Assembly: GCA_017883235.1 (NCBI GenBank)
Contig: JADGNY010000067.1
Coordinates: 1-37,125 of the forward strand
Direction: 5' to 3'
From: Thermoanaerobaculia bacterium
Lineage (GTDB): Bacteria > Acidobacteriota > Thermoanaerobaculia > Gp7-AA8
Length of the DNA stretch: 37,125 nt
Under the pieces are notes generated by a model. That model made no database searches. It was not told where the DNA came from and saw only the letters and a list, made by a program, of their open reading frames with translations. Shown here piece after piece: positions 1 through 7,592 of this stretch (its first letter is position 1; each line of letters starts with the position of its first letter). A program made the translations under genes and the position numbers.

Positions 1-49
1 AGGCGCAAAACCACGGGCAGCGTAACTTGACAGGGTCACTCCATATCAG

Positions 50-219
50 CCAGGGGTGCGAGCGTTTTTTGCGAGCACCCCTGGAACCCGATGCGATCTG
101 AAATCGTGCCGCGTCAGCGGCACTGGATGGAGTCCCCGATTACTCAAGTGCCGCTGACGCGGCACAAAACCATGCATCTCGTTACCAGGGGTGCTCGCAA
201 AAAGCGCTCGCACCCCTGG
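50..219. repeat. Mirrored nested hairpin repeat upstream of glk
   Basis: Two 35-bp hairpin units, 50-84 and 185-219, are reverse complements of each other with one mismatch; each itself folds on CCAGGGGTGC/GCACCCCTGG. Between them an 18-bp unit at 106-123 is the exact reverse complement of 148-165 (both contain CGTCAGCG or its complement). The whole 170 bp is one imperfect palindrome around about 135. No gene is evident in 1-420; open frames there read through the repeats. Confidence 0.85.
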
Positions 220-256
220 CTACCGTCTTGTTGCCGCTCCGCGGCGGCGCCGCGGG

Positions 257-402
257 GCACAGACAAGAGTGTCTGTGCCAATGCCACATTGCTCCGCTTG
301 TGGGATGGGCAGAGTGTCTTGTTACATTGCCGTCCGCTTGTGGCATGGGCAGAGTGTTGCCACTTGGCAGTTCCAATGTGGCACAGACACTCTTGTCTGT
401 GC
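257..402. repeat. Inverted pair of the 23-bp dispersed hairpin, flanking a tandem repeat
   Basis: The hairpin at 257-279 (stem GCACAGACA, loop AGAG) is repeated exactly in reverse complement at 380-402. Between them a 24-bp unit containing GATGGGCAGAGTGT or CATGGGCAGAGTGT occurs twice (293-316, 333-356, one mismatch). The same hairpin recurs at 23311, 27019 and 33270. Confidence 0.85.
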
Positions 403-420
403 TTGTGCAAAACTACCCAC

Positions 421-1374
421 ATGAAGATCGTGGCCGGGGACATCGGCGGGACGAAGGTCCTGCTCCAGTTTGTCGATGCATCGCAGACGGGGCGCACCGT
501 CCTCGCGGAACAGCGATACGAGAGTCATGCGTATGCGACGTTCGACGATCTGCTCGGCGCGTTCGTGAAGGAGCAGGTGGCCGGACCGGTCGACGCGGCG
601 TGCTTCGCGGTGGCCGGACCGGTGTTCGCCGATCGCGCCGAGGTGACCAACCTGACCTGGAAGATGGACGCGATGGCGCTGGCGAAGCAGTTTTCGATCG
701 GACGCGTCTCGCTGATCAACGATTTCTATGCCGTGGCGCTGGGAGTTCCGATCCTGGCGCCGGCGGACTTCCTCATCCTCAACGCCTGCACCCGCGTTCC
801 GTTCGCGCCGATTGCCATCCTCGGCGCGGGCACCGGTCTCGGTGAGGCGAATCTGGTTCACGACGGCGTGAAGTGGAACGTCGTCCCATCCGAGGGAGGC
901 CATGCGGATTTCGCGCCGCAGGATGAGGAGCAGACGCGGCTCTTCCTCGCCCTTCACGCGAAATACGGACACGTGAGCTGGGAACGGCTGCTGTCGGGCG
1001 CGGGGCTGGTCAATATCCACAATTTCGTGTCGGGCCAAGAGAAGCCGTACGACGAGACGCTGCCGATGGAGATCGCCAAGGCGCTCGCCGGCGGCGATTC
1101 GGTGGCGGTGAAGACCTTCGCCATCTTCGTCGACATCTACGGCGCCGAGGCGGGCAACATGGCGCTGCGGCTCCTGGCACGCGGCGGCGTCTACCTCGCC
1201 GGCGGCGTGGCCGCGAAGAACATCGATCAGTTCACCGACGGCCGCTTCATCAACGCCTTTCTCCGCAAGGGCCGCTTCCAACACATCCTCGCCGCCATTC
1301 CGGTGAACCTGATCACGAATCCGAAGGTGGGACTGCTGGGAGCGGCGGAGATGGCGACGCGGTTGGGAGGGTAA
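421..1374 (+). CDS. glk: Glucokinase
   Basis: Phosphorylates glucose to glucose-6-phosphate with ATP in the cytoplasm. The 317-residue protein has the PF02685-type layout: DIGGT phosphate loop at residues 7-11, VAGPV at 64-68, LINDFYAVA with the likely catalytic Asp101, GAGTGLG at 135-141 and SEGGHADFAP at 157-166. Length matches the family (about 320). The open frame extends 330 nt further upstream, but that part is translated dispersed repeat, and the conserved N-terminus MKIVAGDIGGT fixes the start at 421. No Shine-Dalgarno is visible, and no clear -10 sits in front of it. It is followed by a 188-bp repeat-bearing spacer before ychF, so it is probably transcribed alone. Confidence 0.92.
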   Translation: MKIVAGDIGGTKVLLQFVDASQTGRTVLAEQRYESHAYATFDDLLGAFVKEQVAGPVDAACFAVAGPVFADRAEVTNLTWKMDAMALAKQFSIGRVSLINDFYAVALGVPILAPADFLILNACTRVPFAPIAILGAGTGLGEANLVHDGVKWNVVPSEGGHADFAPQDEEQTRLFLALHAKYGHVSWERLLSGAGLVNIHNFVSGQEKPYDETLPMEIAKALAGGDSVAVKTFAIFVDIYGAEAGNMALRLLARGGVYLAGGVAAKNIDQFTDGRFINAFLRKGRFQHILAAIPVNLITNPKVGLLGAAEMATRLGG

Positions 1375-1377
1375 CCG

Positions 1378-1482
1378 GGTCGCGCGGTCGCGCTGTCTCG
1401 CGGTTGCGGGGTCGGGAGGAGTCACCGTTGTCTCTCCTGCATTGAGACCGCGCAACTTCGAGACCGCGAGACCGCGAGACCC
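1378..1482. repeat. GC-rich inverted repeat spacer
   Basis: Spacer between glk and ychF. The left part (1378-1413) carries TCGCGGT-type words and the right part (1444-1482) their complements as GAGACCGC units repeated about four times; the two halves form an imperfect inverted repeat. No open frame worth calling. Confidence 0.55.
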
Positions 1483-1562
1483 GTCAAAGACGCCGCCGGT
1501 ATCGGAATGACGGTTTCCCCCCAGCCGTTCCCCCCGCCGCGGTTCAAGGAGTTCACACACGC

Positions 1563-2657
1563 ATGGGTCTTTCCGTCGGTATCGTCGGGCTGCCGAATGT
1601 CGGCAAGTCGACGATCTTCAACGCGCTCACCGCCGCGGGTGCGCAGAGCGCGAACTATCCTTTTTGTACGATCGAGCCGAACGTCGGTATCGTTCCCGTG
1701 GTCGACGCCCGGCTGGACAAGCTTGCCGGGCTGGCGCAGAGCAAACAGACGATTTACACGGATCTGAAAGTCGTCGACATCGCCGGCTTGGTGCGCGGCG
1801 CCTCGAAGGGGGAGGGACTCGGCAACCAGTTCCTCGCCAACATCCGCGAGACCGACGCGATCCTTCACGTCGTCCGCTGCTTCGATGATCCGAACGTGGT
1901 GCACGTGGAAGGTTCGGTCGATCCGGAGCGCGACATCGAAGTGGTCGAGACCGAGTTGCTGCTGGCCGATATGGATGCGGTCGGTAAGAAGCTCGATCGC
2001 GTGGCTCGCCTCGCGCGCGTCGGGCAGAAGGAGTACGTCGTCCAGGTCGAGGCCCTCGAAAAGGCGGAGGCGGCAGCGGACCAGGGGACGCCGCTGCGCG
2101 CGGTCGACTTCACCGATGAGGAGCGCGAAACCCTGAGCGAGCTGAACCTCATCACGCTCAAGCCGGTGCTCTATGTCGCGAACGTCGCGGAGTCGGACCT
2201 CGGCAACGAGACGCCGCTGCTGCAGAACGTGCGCAGGGTGGCGGCGGAGAAGAAGGGAGAGGTCGTCGTCATCTGCGGCGAGCTCGAAGCCCAGATCTCG
2301 GATCTTCCCCCTGCCGAACGGACCGACTTCCTCCAGGAGATGGGGCTGGACGAGCCAGGCCTGAACCTCCTGATCCGCGCGGCGTACAAACTCCTGGATC
2401 TCGAGACGTTCTTCACCGCCGGTCCGAAGGAAGCGCGTGCCTGGACGATTCATCACGGCTCGAAGGGGCCGCAGGCCGCCGGCAAGGTTCACAGCGATTT
2501 CGAGCGCGGCTTCATCCGCGCCGAGACCATCGCCTACGATGATTACGTTTTCCTCGGCGGCGAACAGGGAGCAAAGGCGGCCGGGAAGATGCGCAGCGAG
2601 GGGAAGGATTACGTGGTGCAGGACGGGGATGTGATTCTGTTCCGGTTCAATGTGTAG
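1563..2657 (+). CDS. ychF: Redox-regulated ATPase YchF (Obg-like)
   Basis: P-loop NTPase of the TRAFAC/Obg class that binds ribosomes and prefers ATP. The 364-residue protein has G1 GLPNVGKS at 9-16, G3 DIAGL at 72-76 and the divergent G4 NVAE at 207-210 that is diagnostic of YchF rather than of true GTPases. A predicted coiled-coil insertion (about 125-200) and a C-terminal TGS domain (about 280-364, with [19 protein letters not shown]) follow. Length equals the family norm of 363-365. An AAGGAG Shine-Dalgarno at 1546-1551 supports ATG 1563. The next gene begins 8 bp after the stop, suggesting cotranscription. Confidence 0.97.
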   Translation: MGLSVGIVGLPNVGKSTIFNALTAAGAQSANYPFCTIEPNVGIVPVVDARLDKLAGLAQSKQTIYTDLKVVDIAGLVRGASKGEGLGNQFLANIRETDAILHVVRCFDDPNVVHVEGSVDPERDIEVVETELLLADMDAVGKKLDRVARLARVGQKEYVVQVEALEKAEAAADQGTPLRAVDFTDEERETLSELNLITLKPVLYVANVAESDLGNETPLLQNVRRVAAEKKGEVVVICGELEAQISDLPPAERTDFLQEMGLDEPGLNLLIRAAYKLLDLETFFTAGPKEARAWTIHHGSKGPQAAGKVHSDFERGFIRAETIAYDDYVFLGGEQGAKAAGKMRSEGKDYVVQDGDVILFRFNV

Positions 2658-2665
2658 CGACAGCA

Positions 2666-3460
2666 ATGCAATTCACCATCCTCTCTGACGAGGGTCTTCC
2701 CATCCGCGGCGATCTCGATGCGCCGCCGGAAGCGAAGGCGCTCGTCGTGATCGTGCACGGGTTCAAGGGCTTCAAGGACTGGGGCTTTTTCCCGTGGCTC
2801 GCCGAAACCCTCTTCGCGCATCGGTTCGCCGTCTGCCGCTTCAACATGTCGCACGGCGGCATCGGCGAGAATCCGGAGACCTTCGACCGCCTCGATCTCT
2901 TTGCGGAGGATACGTACTCGGGACAGATCGCCGACCTGCAAAAGGTGGTGCGGTACTGCCAGCAGCGCGTCGATGCGCCGGTATTTCTGGTCGGTCATTC
3001 GCGCGGTGGCGGAGTGTCGCTGCTGGCGGCCGAGGGGATCGAGAACCTGAGTGGAATCGTCACCTGGAGCGCGATCTCTCACACCGACCGGTGGGACGAC
3101 GCCACGAAGACGATGTGGCGACGCATCGGCTACGTGGAAGTGGAGAACACGCGGACGAAGCAGATGATGCGCATGTCGCCGCGCATGCTCGACGACATCG
3201 AGGCCCACCGCGACCGTCTGGATATCCTCGAGCGCCTGACGCAGATCGAACAGCCGATCCTCGTCATCCACGGCGCCCGTGACGAGAGCGTGCCGGTCGC
3301 GGAGTCGGCCGAGATCGAGTCGTACGCCCTCGATGCCTCACGCGTCGTGATCGCCAAGGCGAGCCATACCTACAACGCCATCCATCCGCTGATCACCGTT
3401 CCGTTGGAGCTGAGCATGGCCGCCGCACTGACGGCGCGGTTCGTCAGCGTGTACGGGTGA
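2666..3460 (+). CDS. Alpha/beta hydrolase
   Basis: A 264-residue serine hydrolase of the dienelactone-hydrolase/acylaminoacyl-peptidase-like group. Visible features are HGFKGFKDWG at 31-40 (oxyanion region), nucleophile elbow GHSRGG at 110-115 with Ser112, the acid Asp206 in HGARDESVPV and the base His234 in KASHTYN, a complete catalytic triad. There is no signal peptide, so it should be cytoplasmic. The substrate cannot be read from sequence; related proteins are described as esterases or peptidases. It lies 8 bp after ychF in the same direction and is followed by a 76-bp gap. Confidence 0.85.
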   Translation: MQFTILSDEGLPIRGDLDAPPEAKALVVIVHGFKGFKDWGFFPWLAETLFAHRFAVCRFNMSHGGIGENPETFDRLDLFAEDTYSGQIADLQKVVRYCQQRVDAPVFLVGHSRGGGVSLLAAEGIENLSGIVTWSAISHTDRWDDATKTMWRRIGYVEVENTRTKQMMRMSPRMLDDIEAHRDRLDILERLTQIEQPILVIHGARDESVPVAESAEIESYALDASRVVIAKASHTYNAIHPLITVPLELSMAAALTARFVSVYG

Positions 3461-3536
3461 GCTGATCGCAGTCTTGCGCATAGTCTGGGGGTAGGGAAAA
3501 CGCGGCGCTTGTCACTCCTTCCTAGAGGAGTCAGAT

Positions 3537-4583
3537 GTGAAAGCGATCATTCCCGTTACCGCACTCGCGCTCGTGCTCTTGACGAGCTGCGAGTCAACAG
3601 GATTAGGAAAAGCGCCGCTCGACGCCTATTTACGAGCTGTTGGGCAAGAAAATGCTGAGCTGACGAAACAAGTCGCAGCATACAAAGCCCAGTCTGCTGA
3701 GGGGCAAGAGGAACTCCGCTTGATGGCCGAGGAAATCGATCGCCTTCAGAGAGACCGTCTCGCCGCCGACAATTCAGACCTGCGCGAGAAGCTCGAAGCG
3801 ATGGCGAGATTGGAGCAAGCTGGTACCAAAACCGATCCGTCGTACGTTCCGCCTGACGCAAACGACGTTGCGCTCTCTCCCGAGGTCATTGCGCAGTTGA
3901 CCAGGTCGAAGCAGTCTGAGATCGTCAAGCATCTGCATTTGATGACAGAGGGCCTTTCAAATACGAAAGGACACGGGCTCGACGCAGCTGCCTCGTACAT
4001 CACTTCACAGCTTGCAGACGCGATCGTCGCCTGGAGACCGCCGGCACAAATGGTACAGGGAACCGAGACGATCGTGAGTGCCGCAATCGCGTATGCGCCT
4101 GATCAGGCCCTGGCAAGCAGCTCAGTAGAAGGCATGGGGCCGCTGCGGTTAGCGACGCGACAGGTTACCGAAACGGTCTACGTACTATTGACAAGTGACG
4201 AGAGTGGCGCATTCAGGATTGAAAAGCTCGACGACAAGCAGCCCGATGAGCAGCTTGTTCGTTCAGGTGCGATGACATACTGGCAGTGGCGGGTCACGCC
4301 GCTCATCGAGGGCCCGCACACTCTTCGGCTTCAGCCATACCTTGTCTTTGTCCGCGAAGGGACCCGGGAAAAAAAACAACGTATCGCCGTCCCACCGGAA
4401 GTAGTATCGGTAACGATCTCTCGGCCCTATCAGATCAAACAAGTGTGGAAGGAACAGAAGCCGACGATTCTTTCGGTATTCGTCTTTCCCTTCGTCACAT
4501 GGGGAGCGCTTGCGGCATTCCGTCGGGTGCGATTGCTGTTTCGGACCAAGCCTCCTGAACCGCCGCTCATCATCACGGCTTAG
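3537..4583 (+). CDS. Lipoprotein-like protein with coiled coil, beta domain and C-terminal membrane segment
   Basis: The 348-residue protein starts with GTG 3537, preceded by AGAGGAG at 3524-3530; the nearby ATG at 3535 is followed at once by TGA. It has a signal peptide with lipobox LTSC (Cys18). A charged, coiled-coil-prone stretch (about 35-95) is followed by a domain ending with TYWQWRVTPLIEGPHTLRLQ, then one hydrophobic segment (PTILSVFVFPFVTWGALAAF) near the C-terminus. I recall the W-x-W-x-VTPL-x-x-G pattern before a terminal membrane anchor from uncharacterised bacterial proteins; no function is assigned. Composition and codon use are less GC-rich than the neighbours (TTA, AGA and AAA codons are frequent), suggesting acquisition by transfer. 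Convergent with the glycosyltransferase at 4913. Confidence 0.75.
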   Translation: MKAIIPVTALALVLLTSCESTGLGKAPLDAYLRAVGQENAELTKQVAAYKAQSAEGQEELRLMAEEIDRLQRDRLAADNSDLREKLEAMARLEQAGTKTDPSYVPPDANDVALSPEVIAQLTRSKQSEIVKHLHLMTEGLSNTKGHGLDAAASYITSQLADAIVAWRPPAQMVQGTETIVSAAIAYAPDQALASSSVEGMGPLRLATRQVTETVYVLLTSDESGAFRIEKLDDKQPDEQLVRSGAMTYWQWRVTPLIEGPHTLRLQPYLVFVREGTREKKQRIAVPPEVVSVTISRPYQIKQVWKEQKPTILSVFVFPFVTWGALAAFRRVRLLFRTKPPEPPLIITA

Positions 4584-4711
4584 CTCACCTTCACCACATC
4601 AATGGATGTCCGCAGCAGGTCGTCATCAACCGGATCGAGATTGGTATAGACGCCGGACAATGTTTCCTGGATCACGATGCGGTCGAAGCGGGAGAGAACT
4701 CTTGGATGCGG
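4580..4711 (-). pseudogene. Possible gene remnant (C-terminal fragment)
   Basis: A stop-to-stop frame of about 43 codons on the minus strand reads as plausible protein (includes SRFDRIVIQETLSG, then DPVDDDLLRTSIDVVKVS) but has no start codon and no homologous upstream part. Its stop (TTA on plus, 4580-4582) overlaps the stop of the gene at 3537. I do not recognise the family. It could equally be chance coding in GC-rich DNA; the low GC and normal amino-acid mix favour a decayed gene end. Confidence 0.3.
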
Positions 4712-4763
4712 TTACGATGACGTTCGATCAGGGTTGCCATGGAAGGGGGCAAACGAGTGCTGT

Positions 4764-4900
4764 TGCCGGCGAAGCCGGCTTAGGCCAGCTTCGCTGGCAC
4801 AAGCCGTCAGCGGCGGAGGGGACACTCATTTCCGGGAAGCTGTACTAAGTCCTTAACCGCCAGCGAGCCGCTGGCGGTCCAGCCGGCGGGCCGCCGGCGC
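4764..4900. repeat. Series of four short hairpins in a convergent spacer
   Basis: Between convergent genes lie GCCGGC-GAA-GCCGGC (4765-4779), GCCAGC-TTC-GCTGGC (4784-4798), CCGCCAGCG-AGC-CGCTGGCGG (4857-4877) and GCCGGCGG-G-CCGCCGGC (4882-4898). The first hairpin with its flanks (4764-4781) recurs at 33309-33326. None is followed by a T tract, so they are REP-like rather than classical terminators, though they may stop transcription or protect mRNA ends. Confidence 0.7.
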
Positions 4901-4912
4901 TACGCTTTGCCT

Positions 4913-6145
4913 CTACGTTGCCGGCGTATTGGGGCGTGCGCCACCGCGGCGGCGGCGGCGACGGCGCGGGCCACCGCCGGCAGCTGGTTGCGGTCCGGGG
5001 GTGTCGTCGTCATCCACCTCCGGCTCGGGCTCAGAGACGGATTCGGGCTTGACGCCGCGGTCTTGCAGCTTCTCTTCGTCGAGCAGCCAGACCCACTGGG
5101 TAGCGGCGTTTTTTGCTTCGGGGCGCTGGCGTTTCGGCTGAGGAGGACGCGTCGCCGCCGGGCGCGGCGCGCGCGCAATTCGCGGGGGTATCGGGCGGCG
5201 CTCCTCGACCGGTGCTTCCATCCGCTTGAGGCGGACCAGTACTTCTTCGCTGAGACGCCGGTTGACCGAGATCAGGTCGGCCACGAGTCCGATCAGCAGG
5301 GTCTGAAATCCGATGATGAGGAACACGGCGGCGAGAATGAGCGACTGGATATGTCCGCCGCGCTCTCCGTTGGCAAAGTGCCACAGAAACCGTACGCCGA
5401 GGGCGGAGCCGGCCAGCATCAGCACGGCGCCGATGGCAAAGAACGTTTTCAGCGGTTTATAGATCGTGTAGATCCGAAAGATCGTCGCGGTTGACTTGCG
5501 CAAATAGGTTCCCAGGCCGTGATACAGCCGCGACGGCCGCGTCGGCGCGTTCGTGCGGACCGGAACGGATTGCACGCCGAGGTTGCGGTTGCCGGCCTGA
5601 ATGACCGTTTCGAGCGTATAGGTGAAGGGGTTGAAGACGTTGATCTGCATCGCCGCATCGCGGGAGAAGGCGCGGAAGCCGCTGGTCACGTCGCTGACGC
5701 GGATCCCGGAAGCGAGGCCGACGGTGCGGCTGCCGAGGCGCTGCAGCAGGCGCTTGAACGCCGACATGTGCGGCGACTTCGATACCTCGCGGTCGCCGAT
5801 GACCACATCGGCCGAGCCGCGCATGATCGGAGCGACGAGCTTGGGGATATCGGCGCCGGCGTACTGGTTGTCGGCATCGGTGTTGACGATGATGTCGGCG
5901 CCGAGTCGGAGTGCCGCGTTGATGCCGGCCAGGAAGGCGGAGGAGAGGCCGCGATGCGTCTTGAGCTGCACGACGTGTGTCGCGCCCGCTTTGCGCGCGG
6001 CCTCGGCGGTGTTATCGGAAGAGCCGTCGTCGATGACCAGGCTTTCGATGCTGGTGATGCCGTCGATCTTCTTCGGGATGTCGCGAAGCGTCTGCGCGAT
6101 CGTCGCTTCTTCGTTGAAGGCAGGGATTTGAACGATAAGCTTCAT
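4913..6145 (-). CDS. Family 2 glycosyltransferase, dolichyl-phosphate-sugar synthase-like, membrane-anchored
   Basis: The 410-residue protein has an N-terminal GT-A fold (1 to about 225): IPAFNEEATI at 8-17, DDGSSD, NTDADNQY (the DxD nucleotide-sugar/metal site) and SDVTSGFRAFSRDA, typical of DPM1/polyprenyl-phosphate sugar transferases. Two hydrophobic segments follow (about 235-255 and 275-300), then a proline/arginine-rich tail ending in RRRRRRRGG, likely disordered and cytoplasmic. It probably loads a sugar from a nucleotide donor onto polyprenyl phosphate at the inner membrane. The start codon is 3 bp from the start of the divergent transferase at 6149, so each promoter must lie within the other gene. 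No clear Shine-Dalgarno. Confidence 0.88.
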   Translation of the reverse strand: MKLIVQIPAFNEEATIAQTLRDIPKKIDGITSIESLVIDDGSSDNTAEAARKAGATHVVQLKTHRGLSSAFLAGINAALRLGADIIVNTDADNQYAGADIPKLVAPIMRGSADVVIGDREVSKSPHMSAFKRLLQRLGSRTVGLASGIRVSDVTSGFRAFSRDAAMQINVFNPFTYTLETVIQAGNRNLGVQSVPVRTNAPTRPSRLYHGLGTYLRKSTATIFRIYTIYKPLKTFFAIGAVLMLAGSALGVRFLWHFANGERGGHIQSLILAAVFLIIGFQTLLIGLVADLISVNRRLSEEVLVRLKRMEAPVEERRPIPPRIARAPRPAATRPPQPKRQRPEAKNAATQWVWLLDEEKLQDRGVKPESVSEPEPEVDDDDTPGPQPAAGGGPRRRRRRRGGARPNTPAT

Positions 6146-6148
6146 GCG

Positions 6149-7066
6149 GTGAAAGTGTCAGTCATCATGCCTGTGGAGCGGATCGGCGGCGACGCGGAGC
6201 GCGCGATCGAATCGGTGCTGCGTCAGGATGCGCCGTTTCCCTTCGAATTGATTCTGGTCTCCGCGGCACCGTTGGTGATTGCGCTCGGGACCGGCGTACG
6301 AAACGTCATCGAGCCGAATCGTAATCCCGCAACTCGAAGAAATCGAGCCGTTTCCGAGGCCAGGGGGGAGATCCTGGCTTTCATCGATGACGACGCGGCC
6401 GCCGATACCGGCTGGCTGGCCACCGCGATTTCCTATCTCGACACCCATCCCGATGTCCTGGCTCTCGGCGGCCCCGATCCCGCGCCAGGCGACTCGACAC
6501 GGGCTGAACTGATCGCCGAAACGCTGCTGGCCACGCCGTTCATCGGCAGCGGTGTGGCCTGCCATGAGAGCCGTCCGGGGATCTTCGCCGTGGCCAGCCC
6601 GAGCGATGTGGCGCTCGTCAATCTCTTCGTCCGGAGGAAGGCTTTCCACGGATTCGATGAGTCGATCGGCTACATCGGCGAAGACACCTCGCTGATCGCG
6701 TCGCTCCTTCCGGAGGTCGTCTACCACTCGGGAGTGCGGGTGTTTCATCGCCGGCGGCCGTTTCCCGGCCCCTACCTCCGCCAGCGCTGGCGTTATCGCG
6801 TCAAGACGGGCGAGATGCTGGCGCGCGGATCGGCGCCGTACGCGAAGAACCGCAAGATCCGGGCGTTTCTCTTCGTCGGCGCCATCGCCATCATCGCCGC
6901 GCCGATTGCAATCGTCCCGTACTTCGTCACCACGTTTATCCTCGGCTCGCGCACCACGCGCCTGCCGCGACGCGATTGGATCGTGTTGCCCTTCGCTTTC
7001 GCCGCGCACCATGCGACGTACTTCGCGGGGATTGTGTGGGGATGGATTCGGGGAAGGATGCGATAG
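6149..7066 (+). CDS. Family 2 glycosyltransferase
   Basis: The 305-residue protein begins at GTG 6149 (MKVSVIMPVERIGG), chosen because the family begins with this first beta strand; the frame upstream is the shadow of the opposite gene. It has a GT-A core with NPATRRNRAVSEARGEILAF and the acidic metal site FIDDDA, then GYIGEDTSLIA as the acceptor/base region. Two hydrophobic segments near the C-terminus (FLFVGAIAIIAAPIAIV and a second around IVLPFAFAAHHATYFAGIVW) anchor it in the inner membrane. Likely adds a sugar in envelope polysaccharide or glycolipid synthesis; donor and acceptor are unknown. It ends just before a mirrored 7-bp repeat array. Confidence 0.85.
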   Translation: MKVSVIMPVERIGGDAERAIESVLRQDAPFPFELILVSAAPLVIALGTGVRNVIEPNRNPATRRNRAVSEARGEILAFIDDDAAADTGWLATAISYLDTHPDVLALGGPDPAPGDSTRAELIAETLLATPFIGSGVACHESRPGIFAVASPSDVALVNLFVRRKAFHGFDESIGYIGEDTSLIASLLPEVVYHSGVRVFHRRRPFPGPYLRQRWRYRVKTGEMLARGSAPYAKNRKIRAFLFVGAIAIIAAPIAIVPYFVTTFILGSRTTRLPRRDWIVLPFAFAAHHATYFAGIVWGWIRGRMR

Positions 7067-7072
7067 TGAGGC

Positions 7073-7192
7073 AAACCAGAAACCAGAAACCAGAAACCAG
7101 AAACCAGAAACCAGAAACCAGAAATGCCGGCGGAGCGGAGCATTCTGGTTTCTGGTTTCTGGTTTCTGGTTTGCCTTTCTGGTTTCTGGTTT
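7073..7192. repeat. Mirrored heptanucleotide tandem array
   Basis: Seven perfect head-to-tail AAACCAG units (7073-7121) are followed 23 bp later by CTGGTTT units in the opposite sense (four at 7145-7172, two at 7179-7192). Together they can form a long hairpin. It lies between a glycosyltransferase gene and a small lipoprotein gene. Confidence 0.95.
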
Positions 7193-7201
7193 TGATTCTG
7201 C

Positions 7202-7207
7202 TACGAT
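7202..7207 (+). promoter_or_regulatory. Putative -10 box of a leaderless promoter
   Basis: TACGAT lies 7 nt before ATG 7215, with no Shine-Dalgarno. A transcript would start at or next to the A of the start codon. Confidence 0.5.
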
Positions 7208-7214
7208 TTATCTC

Positions 7215-7550
7215 ATGCGCAAACTCGCCATCCTCCTTCTCTTCGCCACCGCTTGTGCTTCGACGCCACCGGCGCCGGAGGCTGTCGCCCCCGCGGAAAC
7301 CCGGCCGAACACTCCCGGCTCGGTCCCGATTGCCCCTCGGGGGATCTCCTGCGACAGCGCGGTTGTGGTCGATGGGGCGAACGGACGGGCGGCAACGATG
7401 GAGGACCAGTGGCTCGCCGAAAACTACCCCGGCGCGAAAGTGGTGAAACGATCGGTGATCGATTGCAAGGGCAAACCGGCCGAAGTGGTGGAGATCGAGA
7501 CCGCAAACGGCCAGCAGCGTTCCGTTTACTTTGCGCCTGCCACGCAGTAA
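7215..7550 (+). CDS. Small putative lipoprotein
   Basis: A 111-residue protein with signal peptide MRKLAILLLFATAC; Cys14 is the likely lipidation site although Ala at -3 is atypical. A proline/alanine-rich linker follows (about 17-45). The C-terminal half contains two cysteines (ISCDSAV and VIDCKG) that could form a disulfide in the periplasm. I do not recognise the family. The start is fixed by the signal peptide and by the -10 box 7 nt upstream. The radical SAM gene begins 42 bp downstream in the same direction and may be cotranscribed. Confidence 0.75.
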   Translation: MRKLAILLLFATACASTPPAPEAVAPAETRPNTPGSVPIAPRGISCDSAVVVDGANGRAATMEDQWLAENYPGAKVVKRSVIDCKGKPAEVVEIETANGQQRSVYFAPATQ

Positions 7551-7592
7551 AGGATTACGCGGCCCCGCCGCACCGTTGAGCGCTTTCGAGCG

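Noticed and set aside
1422-2666. 414-codon minus-strand frame over ychF
   Set aside because: Shadow of ychF; arginine/leucine-rich without any motif.
5519-6148. Long N-terminal extension of the transferase at 6149
   Set aside because: It is antisense to the opposite transferase, and the family's first strand begins at GTG 6149.
7073-7192. CRISPR or intrinsic terminator
   Set aside because: 7-bp units with no spacers; the hairpin lacks a T tract.
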